Below are positions 11,469-23,345 of a DNA stretch of 60,000 nt, piece by piece (positions within the stretch are counted from its first letter, which is position 1; every line of letters starts with the position of its first letter). The notes under the pieces were generated by a model. That model was given only the letters and a program-made list of their open reading frames with translations. It was not told the DNA's origin and ran no database searches. The translations under genes and the position numbers were made by a program. This DNA comes from Symsagittifera roscoffensis (Eukaryota > Xenacoelomorpha > Acoela > Convolutidae). The DNA is taken from positions 68,118,727 through 68,178,726 of the forward strand of contig NC_087063.1 of the NCBI RefSeq assembly GCF_963678635.1, written 5' to 3'.

Positions 11469-14400
11469 CTATGGATACACAGCAGTGGCAGGGTAAGCAC
11501 TGTATGGATTGTGAGAAGGATAGGGAGGTTGCTGATTCATTCCGCCAGATACGTTTGCCCTCTGGTTAGCCAGATAGGGGTTGTAACTCATGCTGTTCAT
11601 TGGCACCCCAGGAACGGAGACCCCTGCAGTCGAAGAGTTCATTTGAGCCAGACTGCTCTGCTGTTGTCTCTTGATTCGCTCTTCTTCCACTAGTTCTGAG
11701 AACTTTTCAGCCTTGAACACAAATAGAACACCTTGCGTGCAACCAGCGTAAATGACGTGTTTTGTGATATCAGCAAATACCACATCAATTGTATTCATGA
11801 CTTGGAAAACGACGAAAAAATAGGCATCAGATAATTTATTTCATATTTTGGGCAACCATCTGGAATCTCAGCACTGTAGCCGTTTGATATAAGATGGCCA
11901 AAAAACAGTTGGAACTGTCATTGCACACAACGAGACTAAAAATTATATATTTTTTCAAACGATACAATTTTGCAATATTCAAAGAAGAAAAGAACTTCAA
12001 AATTCAAAACAATTCAATATCTCCTCAAAACTCTTCGAATTTGCAAAATATTTTTGACACTTTTTCCATGAAACTAACCTTGAAAACTAATATTGAAAAA
12101 CTAGATCAATAGACTATTATTCTATCGACTGGACACTCCAATTTTGACACTCGAATTCAGTTAATTATTTTGCGCCATTTGATTTTTTGTTATTTCAGAG
12201 CGTAATTTGTTGTTCTTCTAGAAAATGAAATAGTATTGAACATAAATTTAAAAAAAACATAGCGAAAAATCAAGTTTAATCGTGAAAACTTTTACCTGAA
12301 AAAAGCAGGTATTTTTGAGCTATTTTCCTTTAGCTCACTCACACTTTTACAGCCGCCTGTTGGCTTTGTTTTTGAAGTAATATGCAGTCTTTCTTCGGTT
12401 TTCCTATCATAAGGTACAATTTTGGCCTTTACACAGGTTATATTGCTCATATGTGGATCCGTTGAGCTCCTTTTTGTTTCTCTTCACTACGTTCATTAAG
12501 TGTCAACGAACTTTAAGAGAAACACGAAGGAGCTCAACGGAGCCAAATATGAGCAAAAAAAACTTGTGTAAATCCACAAATTGTACATTATAATGGGAAA
12601 AACGAAGATACACTGCATATGACTCTAAAAACAAAGCCAACAGCCGGTTCGAAAAGTTTCAAACTCAAGGAAACCGCAAAAAAAAGAAAAAAAGCTCAAA
12701 AAATGTCTTCTTGTTTTTTTTTTCAAACATGCATCATCTGAAAGCTCTTCGAAATTCAAGAATCTTAATGCAAGGAATAAGATTTAAAAACAGAGAATGA
12801 GAGATTTGCTAACACGACAAGCAAGAAAACGGCAAGAGAGAGCTGTAACTCTAAAATTATTTTTAAAAAGCAAAAGGAAGAAACAAAAATTAAAAGCTTT
12901 GAAAAAAACCATTTCCTGGACCGCAGTCCAACCTCCAAACTCGAGATATCCAATCTCAGATCCTTGCATCTGCGCCATGGTAGTCTGAAAATTTGCAAAA
13001 AAAATAGCCAGCAATAAAGCAGATAGAACAGATGCTACTAAAGTGCCAATGCTATGCGACAAAAATGCCATCAAATGAGCAATTTTTTTGCTAGTTGGGT
13101 AATGAAGTAGGTTCGTGATACAATATACAACTCTCCTGCGTAAAAAAAGAATATTATGAACAAAGATAGCCCACAGACAGAAGAAAAAGTATCAAGGAAC
13201 TTGGAGAGCGTCTTCGGAAGTTTTAGTTTTTTTTCACGTAAAATCAAGTACCACAAAAAACATAGCCAACAGACAGTTGGAAAACAGTAATGAACGCAAC
13301 TAAACAGAGATAAAACACACTGACTGACTTTGTTGAAAAATTTCAACTTTCGAATGTCAAAGAAAAAAATAGACGACGTTTAAGCTCTTTGAATTTCCGG
13401 AACAAATTATGATTGGCATTTTTTTTGATAACATTAACCCAACTTGAGAAAACTGAATCAATAGGAAAAGTTTGTATTCCGCTGGAAATCTAAAAACTAA
13501 ATTCCATATTCGAAACTAGAAATTGTTCACGTTTTTTGCGCCGTTTCCACGTTCGTTTTTGGAGAGTGCTATTTATGAAACTTTCAGCAGATGAATTTCA
13601 ATTGAACTCAAAATGTGCAAATTTACCTAAGTGCATTCATAAATGCATAAGCATGAATGCAAATCTGTAGTTATTAGAGCATTTTAAGACTTTTTCCTGA
13701 AAACAAAAAAATCAACAAGACCTATATAAGAGTCTTCACTACGTTCATTTCTCTTAATAAGCTCAATTCGAACACACATAATTCCCTTCTTGCTCCAAAC
13801 TTTTTGGTCTTTATAAGCTTTTACCTTTATCCTAGAGAGGTGTGCGTTTTTCCTGGCTTCCTTGTAAACCTGCAAGAAGGACTCCAACTGCAGATTACCA
13901 TTCAAGAAATCTTCTGCTATCTTCTCGCTCTGTTCATCCGATTCCGCTGCTGTTATTTTCAACCGGTCTGACAGGTCGTCGAAAGGCAAAGAATTCGACG
14001 ATAAGGAATCTAAAAACAAGCAAAAATTTAGTGCAATTGTTACTGCTTTCTGAGTTCACGGAATGAAGTTAACACTCTTATCCGAGACCACAGTTCGAAC
14101 TTTCACCTTACTGTTCCGACCATTGAAAATGGGAGGAACTTTGTCTTCGAGTGTTTATTTTTCACGTGAAATCGGGTACCACAAAAAAACCGGAATGCCC
14201 TTTCAGTCGTGATTCGAACAACCTAAAATCTTGTCCGCATATCGAGAAAAACTGGTTTGAAGTGTTAGTAAAGCAATCGAGTAACGTTCGTTATATGAAA
14301 ACTAGTCAATTAGGTTTTTAATAAACTTGATTTTACTTCCAAAAAACTTAGTGTCATTTAGCGCTTCCTTGGCATAAAATTTAACTTTAAAAAATTGAAT

Positions 14401-17396
14401 TGTGTAAAAATTTGAAAAAAAAAATCATATTTTTTGTTTCGCGCTCGTTTTTCGAAGACAGCTGTTGTCGATTATGGCTAATTTTCTAAATTTCTACAAA
14501 CTTAAATGGTTTTCTCAAAATGACAAACAAAAAACGACACTAATTTGAATGAAAAACATTTTTTGATGCTTTTTATGAATATGATAAGAACATTGCTCTA
14601 CTTGCACAGCAACGGGCTATCACTGTATTAATTTAGATTTAATTTGCTTAGCAGTACGGGCGCAGTACTCTAATTGACTAAAACGATCTTCATAACATGA
14701 CCAACAAGCAGTTGAAAAAATGACAATGGAGACAATGGAGAATGACTGACTTGTTTTTTCGAGTTTGAATTTCAAAGACAAAAAATATATAAGAGCTGTT
14801 TGAATTTACCATTGCAGCATTTTCAGTTTTATGATTGTATCTGAAGAGTATGGGTGAATTCTCAAAAATTGCCTTGGAAACATTAGTACCAGGAATGAAT
14901 TCGAGTACACTTTTGTCGGCAGCGAAAACCCAAAACTCTTCCAGCAGGAGATCGAGATTCTATATGGATGCATGAAACGTAAGCTTGAGGACGGCTGACC
15001 AGCTCTACGGTGACAAACACCCTCCGTAGCGTCGAAAAATTTCCAACCGTGCCTTCAAACCAAGAGCTGCAGACGTCAAATTCTGATATAAGGACAATTA
15101 TTGAATCGACTCTGAGGCAGCAATCAACCAAAGCAATTATTCAGTTTTTTACTTGCACAAATGCAGCTTTTAAAAAGCGCACAAGAGGATACCGTCAGAA
15201 GTTTGAAAATGAACATCTCCTTTTTGGCCGTCTTAAAAAAACTTGCTAAGCCTTAAATCGATAGCCAATTTTGTCTAACTTAAAAAGCTCGCAGCAGCCA
15301 AATGCGGTTACATATTACAGACATTTTGGTCGTGATTTGGATTAAATAAAAAAATTTGTGTCGAGAAAAACTAAACTAAATAAAATTACCTCTATTATAA
15401 TTTGACCAGACCATCAGATCTTTTTCAAATATTGCACTCAGATAAAACAAAATGTGTGGAGAATCGGTTCCAGCTTCTGACTACATATCTCGCTCATTAA
15501 TTAACAAGAGCATATTTACTAACTGTACTGAGCAAGTAGCTGGTTTAATTGTTCGTTGGCAGCTGATATCCCATTGTGTAGCCTATGCACTTCTGTCTTC
15601 AACGAGGGTATTTTCTCCCCATATTGGATATTTTCCGTCGCCAGCATCTTGTTGTTTTCCTGCGCTGTGTGCACTTCCAATTGAACTGCCTGCAGCTGAA
15701 AAAGACACATAATCGTTCTGCAATTATCCGAATCAGTAAAACTTGTTGCATTGACACCATATATTACTCACAGAGTGTTGTAGCGCAAGAGTTGGACTCC
15801 ATGACGATAACTTGTTTTCAAGCCATGAGAAATATTAAAGCTTACAGTGCTGATTTAAATTATCCGGAAAAACGCACAAAATTTGAAATTGCAAATAATT
15901 TTTTCTCAATTGGTTAAGATTTGGATAAAGTGAAGAAACAAAATGCTCAGAATTTCACCAGAATTAATGAGGTGGAATTTTTTCCTCGAAATTATTAACC
16001 CAATTTTTTTCAATTCAGATTTACGCTGATCAAGAATAACGCTGAAACTACCCAGTTAATTGATGAGAAAGTTATCTCAAAAGAAGCATCTTACACAGGC
16101 CATCAAAAATCTAGACAAATTTTCAAAAAAATAGCTGAAAACGTTTGAACTTTGTTTTACCAAAGATTTTGATTTTTCTATAGTAAAAATGACCATTTTT
16201 GGCTATCAACCAAAAATTAACTCTCTTGAACAGATTTTTGGAACTTTCATCTTCCTAGAACTTTGTTGGGCTGTGTAAGACGCTTCTTTTAATATAACTT
16301 TCTCCTCGTCAATTAGCTTTTTCGTTTCAGGCTTAATTCTTGATAAATTAAAAAAAGCCAAAATGACTCATTTTAGGGGTACAATTTTGGTGAGAGTTTC
16401 GGGGAAAATGCACCATATTAATTCTAGTAAAATTCTGAGCAAATTTTGTTCTCTTCACTTTTTGTCTAAACTTAATCCAATTTGAGAGAAACGCATTTGA
16501 AATTTCAAATGTTCGTTGTCTCCGGTTAATTTATATCAGCACTGTACAGTGCTGATTTAAATCATCCGGACAAAAACTATAAAAATTGACATTTTAAACG
16601 CGTTTTGCTCAAATTGGGTTGACTTTAGCCAAAAAGTGAGGAGGACAAAGCTTGCTTATAATTTTAGCAGAATTATTATAGTGCAATATGTTTAGCGAAT
16701 TTCGGACCCTAAAATTTACGCCCAACTACGGATCATTTTAGGCTTTTTTTTCAATTAAAAAATTATACCAAAACTACGAAACCAATTATATCCAAAACTA
16801 AAATTATATCAAAGTGAGCCTCATATGTGGCCAAACAAAGTTTAAGCAGGGTATAACCTCCAAAAGTCCGCGAAACGTCTACAAAATTGTTTTTAAAATA
16901 TTGGTTTTTTGTATGGTAAAAATGACTTTTTTGGCCACCAAACAAAAATAAAAAAATTTTACAATGTTTTGGTGAGTATAGCTTTCCTGAACTTTGTTAG
17001 GCCAGATATGAGGCTCACTTTGATATAATTTCGACAGTATTTGGTTTCGTACTTATGGTATAATTTATATTTGACTAAAAAAACTCTAAAATGATCCGCA
17101 TTTGTGGTAAATTTTGGGCCCGAAATTCGCAAAGCAAAATGCACTATAATAATTCTACTAAAATCTCAGCAAGCTCCGAGAAATTTTGCCTCGAGAAAAC
17201 AGCGTTTTAAATTTCAACTTTTCTGAAAATCTGCTTATCTCTTACGTTAATCCATTCCGGAAGGGTTAAATGATTTAGTTATATTGACAAGAGGACGTAC
17301 TGATTCATCGTTAGTGACCATTTCAATCTGTGCTATCTCATTGGAGGCCAACTGCTGTAGCTCCTCGACAGACTTGTGTTCCAAGTCCCTCGCCAT
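11469..17396 (-). CDS. VPS37: ESCRT-I subunit VPS37 (Mod(r) domain), four exons
   Basis: Minus-strand exons proposed from splice sites and phase: 17,396-17,301, 15,695-15,524, 14,009-13,825 and 11,711-11,469; about 231 residues, close to metazoan VPS37 sizes. Exon 1 carries the N-terminal helix (SVEELQQLASNE), exon 2 a coiled-coil segment (ENNKMLATENIQYGEKIPSLK), exon 3 the diagnostic Mod(r) end (EKIAEDFLNGNLQLESFLQVY then RKNAHLSRIK), exon 4 EKFSELVEEERIKRQQQ and a Pro/Asn/Tyr-rich tail like other VPS37 C-termini. ESCRT-I (TSG101, VPS28, VPS37, MVB12/UBAP1) sorts ubiquitinated cargo into multivesicular endosomes. Acceptors are strong (TTTTTCAG, GTTTTTAG); the exon 2 donor ACA|GTTAGT is weak and was chosen because it restores phase, so a small extra exon there is possible. 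The start ATG at 17,396 has G at -3; a TTTCAG acceptor lies at 17,534-17,536. Ends in TAG. Confidence 0.82.
12309..12705. repeat. long inverted repeat (foldback) in VPS37 intron 3
   Basis: Two imperfect arms of about 180-190 bp (about 12,309-12,490 and 12,508-12,705) are reverse complements around a short centre near 12,500. Matching landmarks include GCCTGTTGGCTTTG with its complement CAAAGCCAACAG, GGAGCTCAACGG with CCGTTGAGCTCC, and TTGCTCATATGTGG with CCAAATATGAGCAA. No ORF. Probably a palindromic non-autonomous element; no clear target duplication was found. Confidence 0.7.
12919..12984 (-). repeat. tRNA-derived SINE head, copy 1
   Basis: Read on the minus strand, TGGCGCAGATGCAAGGATCTGAGA resembles a tRNA box A region and GGAGGTTGGACTGCG, about 30 bp later, a degraded box B. 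Four related heads at 37.1, 39.1, 39.3 and 39.7 kb share this and flanking sequence, all on the minus strand. It lies within VPS37 intron 3. Confidence 0.55.
13253..13760. repeat. dispersed repeat family R2, copy 1
   Basis: About 500 bp whose successive motifs (CATAGCCAACAGACAG; AACTTGAGAAAACTG; TTCCGCTGGAAATCTAAAAA; TTTCCACGTTCG; CTTCACTACGTTCATT) recur in the same order at 34,115-35,045 and in fragments between 33.6 and 38.4 kb. Superfamily unknown; no coding capacity. It overlaps the 3' end of the region just downstream of the VPS37 exon 3 donor. Confidence 0.65.
14880..15240 (+). pseudogene. Mutator-like transposase C-terminal relic
   Basis: Plus-strand DNA here aligns by eye with the C-terminal coding end of the minus-strand MULE transposase at 19.8-20.0 kb: the segment that should read WNVxxRTxxxLxRxNN is recognisable as NVSLRTADQLYGDKH, with stops and frameshifts on either side. 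It lies in VPS37 intron 2. A dead fragment from an older member of the same superfamily; no terminal repeats found. Confidence 0.55.
15845..16544. mobile_element. foldback Tc1/mariner-type MITE 1
   Basis: A 700-bp imperfect palindrome: the forward arm (15,845 to about 16,200) is repeated as its reverse complement to 16,544. The ends are CAGTGCTGATTTAAAT-type inverted repeats, and TA dinucleotides flank both ends, as expected for Tc1/mariner insertion. The arms share TCCGG, CAATTTGAGAGAAACG-like and TTACACAG...CAAAG landmarks. No ORF. It sits in VPS37 intron 1. Confidence 0.75.
16547..17243. mobile_element. foldback Tc1/mariner-type MITE 2, abutting copy 1
   Basis: A second, diverged palindromic element of the same family begins 2 bp (TA) after copy 1, so their ends form the perfect 20-bp palindrome TCAGCACTGTACAGTGCTGA at 16,537-16,556. 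Its inverted arm runs back from about 16,930 to 17,243 but lacks the terminal CAGCACTG, so the far end is degraded close to VPS37 exon 1. Confidence 0.65.
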
Positions 17397-18111
17397 CTCA
17401 GACTCCTCGCTATCTTTTCGAGAACACGAGCAAGCTATCACTTCGAGAGTTAACTTTTCTAGAACCTCAACTTCCAATGTGTCTGTCGAAGAGCCAAGAT
17501 GAAATTAGATGAAACTTTATTTCTCATACAAGTCTGAAATGAAACAAAATTAGTGCTAAAACAATTAGTGAATTACAAGTGAACTGTACAAAAAATGAAC
17601 TGAGAACTGCGCACCGTTACATCCGTTAATTATCTTCAAAAACTTTCAAAAAAGCACTATAACCTAAAGTTTATAACTTACAAAATTGGTTCGGTCATTC
17701 CTTCGTTTTATAGGGTACAACTGTTTTTGAACTTTTTTAGCGAATATATAGATGCCGAAAAATACCATTCACCAATAAGCCATCTTACTAAACGATTAGA
17801 TAGACATGTCTTTTCAAGAGAGCATACCTTCACACATTAAAGCAGTCAAATTATGAAGTCGTATTCTTTGATATCATTCATAATTGAGCGCACTCTGAAA
17901 CTGTTTACTCTTTAGATCTTTTAACTTTGAAGATATTTTTCAATCTCAAGTAGTTCAGCTGACATGAATCTGAATTCAGATTAAAACAACATCATTTTCC
18001 ATTAACCATGTTTTAATCATTATTTAATAACACAAAATAACTTCTGACAACAAACTACAGCCGCAAGGTTTTTCATAACACTCAGTTCTTAGGTTTTTTC
18101 ATCCTCGCGTA

Positions 18112-19105
18112 TCAGGAAAATTCTTGTTGTGGCATGGTATGAAGACTCAAATTGAAGCCTTCTTTGTTCCTCGCTATTTCAATTGCCAAAAACTGCAGTC
18201 TGTAACTAAAAGTGGTATTTTCTTCCGTATACGGTCCCTTGGGATCCAATCTAAGTAAGGTTCCGAAATTGTGATCTTTGATCAGCGGTTTAAACTGCTC
18301 GCAAAAATGGCGCCATTTGATCTTCGCAGCTTCGTTTTTCAGCTCCTCCTCTTCAATTTTCTCTACATTCAGTTCAGGAAAGGAAGCCTGAAATTAGAAA
18401 CCCATGTAATTCATATTTCTAACCCAAGCGCCACCAATCCAATTTGGTGGCAATACTGCCAATGATTGAAAGTCGATATCATTATCGAACTCCATTCTTC
18501 ATTGGCCTCCGAGTGAACCAATTGAGATAAAGCCAATTTTTCGTAAACGTTTGCTTTTTCGTTGACTCTATTTGGAAATCTAGTTGAGAGAACACACATT
18601 TGAGGGATCACGTGCCTACATTTTTACGACCAAGCTTTTTTCCCTTTTTCACGCCACGTAACAAATTTTCCATTTTCATGAAAATAAACAAGCTATTATG
18701 GTTAAATGGGTCATTCTGTTTAGCTATTATGGCAAAATGCGTTACTTTTCTTGAAAGGCATGAAGGGAAAAATCTGTTAGATAAGTCAAATTAATCATCA
18801 TGCAGAATCTCATATTATGACGTTAAAACAGTTTTGGAAAGTGAAATTCAAATAGGGATACAAACTGGAAAAGACATCCAAACTGAATAGCTCCCAAAAC
18901 AGGTGTATCAAATGTAACTAAGCTAGCAGCCTACCTTGAACGCCTCGTAGATCCGGTCATCAATGTGAGTCAGTTTCAGGAATCGGGCGTCCAGAGACTG
19001 CAACAAGTCATAGTGCACCTCCGAGAAGTCGATCGCTTTATTGACCCACAGCTGTTCCAAATCCTGTGGATTCCCTAATTGCGACGGGTCTATATCAAAG
19101 GCCAT
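18112..19105 (-). CDS. PBDC1: PBDC1 homologue, two exons
   Basis: Exon 1 is 19,105-18,935 (57 codons, donor AAG|GTAGGC) and exon 2 is 18,387-18,112 (acceptor TAATTTCAG, ends TGA), joined in phase 0 to give about 148 residues. The family signature is clear: FSEVHYDLLQSLDARFLKLT and IDDRIYEAF in exon 1; KWRHFCEQFKPLIKDHNFGT, LLRLDPKGPYTEENT and RLQFLAIEIARNKEGFN in exon 2. Human PBDC1 is longer because of a repetitive acidic tail absent here. The yeast homologue (YPL225W/Chp1) is a cotranslational chaperone for translation factor eEF1A, so a cytosolic role of that kind is likely. An acceptor TTTTTCAG lies 29 nt before the ATG (exon start 19,134). An ATTAAA variant poly(A) signal occurs about 85 bp after the stop. 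VPS37 starts about 0.7 kb downstream on the same strand. Confidence 0.9.
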
Positions 19106-19134
19106 CGCTTCAGATCACCGTTGTCATTAAAAGT

Positions 19135-19453
19135 CTGAAAAATAATATTAAGCACTATTGAAGATTCTATAAACTTGATTATTCACAAAAGCACCACCGT
19201 TTGACAGTTGAATATTGCGACATTGTAAATTAATACACTCATGGGATTCTCCATCGCGAGTAAATCTTACACAGTTTTTCGAGTTGAACTGAAGAACGGA
19301 CTTCCTATAGAATACACCAACTAGAAAAATTGAAATATTAGAAAACCGTTTTCATTTCAGACGACACGATACCAGGAACAAAGTTAAAACCTTTAATTCT
19401 GTTTGTTTTTAAGGTTATCCTCTTACATTTGTATAAACTTTTGTCTAAATTAA
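19135..19453. other. intergenic, left flank of MULE
   Basis: No gene. The last 50 bp (TTTGTATAAACTTTTGTCTAA region) belong to a dispersed repeat whose paralogue lies at 22,866-22,960. The MULE target duplication CTAAATTAA is 19,445-19,453. Confidence 0.6.
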
Positions 19454-21507
19454 AAGTCTAGGACTAAATCCCCCAGGATAAAATCACACCGGATATAATC
19501 CCCCAGGAGTAAATCCCCCGTAAACAAATCCCCCGAGGACAAAATCTCCCAGTTTTTAGTTTAAAATCCCCCACATTCGAATTCAATAAAACAGCGACAC
19601 TAAAAATTAAATTGAATGATGAAAGATAATTAACAGAAAAGAAGTAGATGGATTAAAGCCTAGAAACTAAAATGACAAGTTAACAGCTATGGCTTTTGAT
19701 AATCCAACTTCTTTTTATCCTTCCAAAATTATCCTCTTTCATTTTATGCACTTTCTTGCCGAGCTGCATTTGAGCGAAACTAAAAGTTGGCAGTGACTGC
19801 TGCCTCTATGAATTTCCATATGTCAGGATTTGACATTTGGAGCATGGATTCGAATCCTCGGTGGAATCATTCGAGGGCATTGTTTGTCCTGGGGAGGTTG
19901 TCAATGGTCCTGAAGTAAACGTTACACATATCCATGTCGAATCGCGATTTCCGTCTTGTCGAGTTTCGCGTTTCTTTGCCTTCAAAGATGTCCTCAAAAA
20001 ATTTTTGATGTCGTCAGGAATGTGGCAGTTTACTAGTATTTGTTTATACCAGGATTCTACATGTAAGGGCGGGGCAAACGCAAGCTCAGCTAAAAGACGA
20101 ATAGCTAGGTTAAATTATTTGTCCTCGCGATAATGTACAGCATAACCAAATTCGAGTATCTTTCTGTAAATGGCTTGCGAGAAGTGAAAGAAAAAACCTT
20201 TGAATTCTGTCTCTGGAAAGTTGTCACCTACAGAATTGATGCAAGCCATTTCAAAGTCCAACATGATTGAACTAGGAGGACGATATCTGCTTTCAAGTTC
20301 GACCAGAAAGCGTTGTACGTTTCTTGCCTTTTATCGGGGAGTAGGGCATAGATACATGGAAAAGTTGTTCCATCTACCAAGCAGTGGACAGTGTATACTT
20401 GGTAGAAGTTATCAGGACAGCTTTTAAAGGATCCATCAATAAACCAGTTTCCATAAGAGTTTAAGATTTCGATATTTTTGTTGGTTGCCAACACCAAACA
20501 TCGTTTACCGGTTCCCGAAACTTTCGAATCTTCAAGAAGAAAATCTTCTCCACTCATGGCTTGCATGTATTTAACAGGCAGTTCAAAATCGAATCCTGTT
20601 GGGGTCGGTGGCTGGCTACGGTTTTCATGTCGGATTTTTCGTTTGAGGTGAGGCACCACCGGCATCTTTGAGGAGCATTCTCGTGTGGCTTTCGCCAGGG
20701 CATTTGACAGCACCTTTTGTGTCGAAGAACCGGTGCAGGCCGCTTCGTCCGCTTTGATCTGTTCGTTAATGGTATAAGTTTCCATTAAGGCATAGTCCGG
20801 GCCGTGTGTGTGCTCATGTATGTGGCGACGATTTGAGGAATTCGACCTTTGAAGTCCATATGCTTGCCTTACATTGTTGCTTTGATCGCCGCAACTCGCA
20901 CTTCTACTGAATAGAATTCACTAACTCCTTTTCTTATAGTAAGCGTAGATATTGTGAAGCGCTTTCTGGCCCCCTTTGTTGCTTAACACAAATTTGACTT
21001 TGTTATTTTGCATTGTAATTGTTTCGAATGAGTCGGTACTTAATAAAATGCACGTGTTTTACAAACTGAACAAAAATTGCGTCAAAAGGCAAACGTTTAA
21101 TTGCTAATGGGGGGATTAAATTGCGACCACGCAAACTGGTGTCACACCTGTTACACTAATCGTTTTGCTGGGACTATATCGGGTGTTAATTTGTTTATCA
21201 GTCAACATAAATTAACGTTAAATTAAGTTCGAAATTATGATCAAATTTCGGACCCCCCAAAATCAACTATCCGTGGTCCTAGGGGTCTGAAAAGTCACGT
21301 CAAAGTGGCGATGCATGTTTAAATGGAAGTCAATTCAAAATGGAATCAATAGAATTATGAAATTATATAATGTGTACAATTTGATTTCCATTATACTGAA
21401 TAAAATATGGGGGATTTTGTCCTAGGGGGATTTGGTCCTATGGGGGATTTAGTCCTGGGGGATAATATCCGGTGGGATTTTATCCTGGGGGATTTAGTCC
21501 ACGAGCG
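19454..21507 (-). mobile_element. Mutator-like (MULE) transposon, complete but dead
   Basis: A 2,054-bp element flanked by a perfect 9-bp duplication, CTAAATTAA, at 19,445-19,453 and 21,508-21,516, the length typical of Mutator superfamily elements. The inverted terminal repeats (about 19,454-19,574 and 21,407-21,507) are built from short sub-repeats of the type TAAATCCCCCAGGA with GACTAAATC, GATAAAATC and CACCGGATAT landmarks on both sides. A paralogous sequence at 22,866-22,960 reads straight through the site without the insert, giving an empty-site comparison. Inside lies the broken transposase on the minus strand. Confidence 0.92.
19790..20860 (-). pseudogene. MULE transposase pseudogene (FLYWCH-type N-terminus)
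   Basis: From 20,860 downwards, a short His-rich HIHEHTHGPD motif recalls the end of a FLYWCH zinc finger. The 185-codon ORF at 20,785-20,228 then contains the MULE catalytic start (WFIDGSFKSCPDNFYQVYTVH, first Asp of the DDE triad, and PCIYALLPDKRQETYNAFW). A frameshift near 20,280 moves the continuation (IMLDFEMACINSVGDNFPE then FFFHFSQAIYRKI) to another frame. A TAA follows near 20,130; then LAIRLLAELAFAPP, a further frame change and the C-terminal block RTIDNLPRTNNALE and NPDIWKFIEAAV near 19,800-19,930. At least two frameshifts and two stops make it non-functional. Confidence 0.9.
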
Positions 21508-21516
21508 CTAAATTAA

Positions 21517-22757
21517 CCTCTGCAACGAAAAAACAGAACATTTAGAATAGGACCAAGTTGACCTCAAATAAATGAAAGTAATGTTTCCCAAGTCCAATCA
21601 AAATCAGATAGCAATCTAGCAATTGGACAGACTTTACTGCACGTTGATTGCTTATTCGCATTCTTTGAGGAGACCGACAAATCCATTATTGCAGACCGCG
21701 AACTGGGCAATCGAGTCAGCTGGGCAAATGATATCAGTGAAAAAAAAGACGTGTCACATCTGAACTTAGATAAAAAAGCGACCGATACTTGATATCATTT
21801 TCAGGTGAATTTTCAAAACCAACGCTTCATCCAGTCCAAATATCAAAATCAGCACTGCACTATGTATGCAGCTTAATATTTAAGCTAGATTCCCTGGCCT
21901 TCTCAAGTTAGATCTATACAGAGTTGAAACCAATCTTCAAGGGATTGGAAAAAGCTACCACATGTCTGGTACACATTTATCAGAGGACGCTATATCAACA
22001 GATCCAATGAAACACTTCGTCATTTTAGATGCAACACGTGACAACTCGGCAGCAGCAAATACGACCCACTAAGCAACATAACCAGTGACTACCAGAGCAC
22101 GCCAGCAACAAATATTCAACAGTGCAGCACCCCATTGACACATTTGGACAAACATTGCGCGCTTCAAAGTAAAAGTTAGATCAACGAACACTCCACGTGA
22201 CATCGGCGACAATTCAATTCCACATGGACACTCACACTCCAGCAATGACATCAGTCGACAATCCAGCCCTCGTACATTCGCACATAGCCTCGGTCAGTAA
22301 TCTGCACCTCCAGGATAAACATCATGACAAAAATTGCATTAAAATGAGCGAGTTCGGTTAGAAAAGTGACTGATCATATAACACTGCGCTTCCAAGCTCA
22401 CTTTAGTAAGCAAACTAGCAGCAATTGAACAGACGCAAGAAAAGAGCAGAGAGTAGCATGTTCATGTCTTCAATTAAAAAAGCGCAGCCGGGTGCAGTGC
22501 AAGTAGCATAAAATCTTTGACAGTTATCATTGCAATACAAAAACTTAAAAAATATATATTTAGGTCTTTTGCAAATTAGGATGATACATCTAATGACTAT
22601 AATACCCTTTAGAGCAAATTAATCAACCCGCATCTGTAGTTATGGGAAAATAGTTGAAATGAAGCGGCCAAATTTTGTTCGTTCTTTGCTAATTTTGAGT
22701 CGAAATAGCAAAACATTCATACTAGTTTTTCTCAATACTAAAAAAATTTTGAGAAAT
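21517..22757. other. intergenic, no gene seen
   Basis: Apart from the first tens of bases (right flank of the MULE site), I recognise nothing. Around 21,950-22,320 the base composition is less AT-rich than its surroundings, but the frames are broken by stops. Confidence 0.4.
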
Positions 22758-22821
22758 GGAACGCGACAAATACGTAACACGACAAATACGGAACGCGACA
22801 AATACGGAACGCGACAAGCAG
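22758..22821. repeat. 16-bp minisatellite, four units
   Basis: GGAACGCGACAAATAC repeated four times with single-base differences in unit 2 (GTAACACG) and a changed end in unit 4. Confidence 0.85.
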
Positions 22822-22865
22822 CATCGTCTCCTTACTGAGAGCAACGTCCATGGAAACGACCATGT

Positions 22866-22960
22866 TTGTTTTTAATGTTACCCTCATATATTTGTATAAC
22901 CTTTTGTCTAAATTAATTTCTGCAACAAAAAAACCAAAAAGATCATCCATGTCATAATTG
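22866..22960. repeat. paralogue carrying the empty MULE insertion site
   Basis: The sequence TTTGTATAACCTTTTGTCTAA, then TTAATTTCTGCAACAAAAAAAC, matches the left flank (19,425-19,453) joined to the right flank (from 21,508) of the MULE, with a single copy of CTAAATTAA and no insert. Confidence 0.8.
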
Positions 22961-22974
22961 ATACCGAAAATTTA

Positions 22975-23345
22975 AAATAGCATTTTCACCTGACATCGCG
23001 GTGCACAGCACTGACACTATCACATGTTTTCTTTAATGTCGGTTAGCCACCGACACGTGAAAACTTAAAACTTACGTCACATTCAGCTGTAAATCAACAC
23101 AAAGCACAAACGATCGGAAGATTTTGATAAATCTCGAATTGATATTCTCGTATTTAATCATTTCATTTTAACATGTGAATGCGATTCAGAATCTATATCT
23201 ACAGATTATTTGTTTTCCATTTCCAGTTTTATCAGTAATGTTTGGTTTGTTGATTGAGAACTACCCTGAAAATTCGGCATTGAAAATTTTCAATTTTTTC
23301 ATACGCATGAAATGCTCTCAAATTGGAAGCCATGCCTTGATCAGT
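22975..23345 (-). pseudogene. truncated duplicate of the zinc-finger gene
   Basis: Positions 22,975-23,170 match the 3' end of the neighbouring zinc-finger gene (from about 23,935 on, including ACGTCACATT, ACACAAA and the last finger), while 23,310-23,340 match its 5' end (GAAGCCATGCCTTGATCAGTTC around the start codon). The middle of the coding region is missing and the frame is lost, so this is a tandem duplicate with a large internal deletion. Confidence 0.75.

Noticed and set aside
14883-15131. 82-codon minus-strand ORF
   Set aside because: Antisense to the plus-strand MULE transposase relic.
18411-18611. 66-codon minus-strand ORF between the PBDC1 exons
   Set aside because: Falls in the PBDC1 intron and does not match the family; splice sites skip it.
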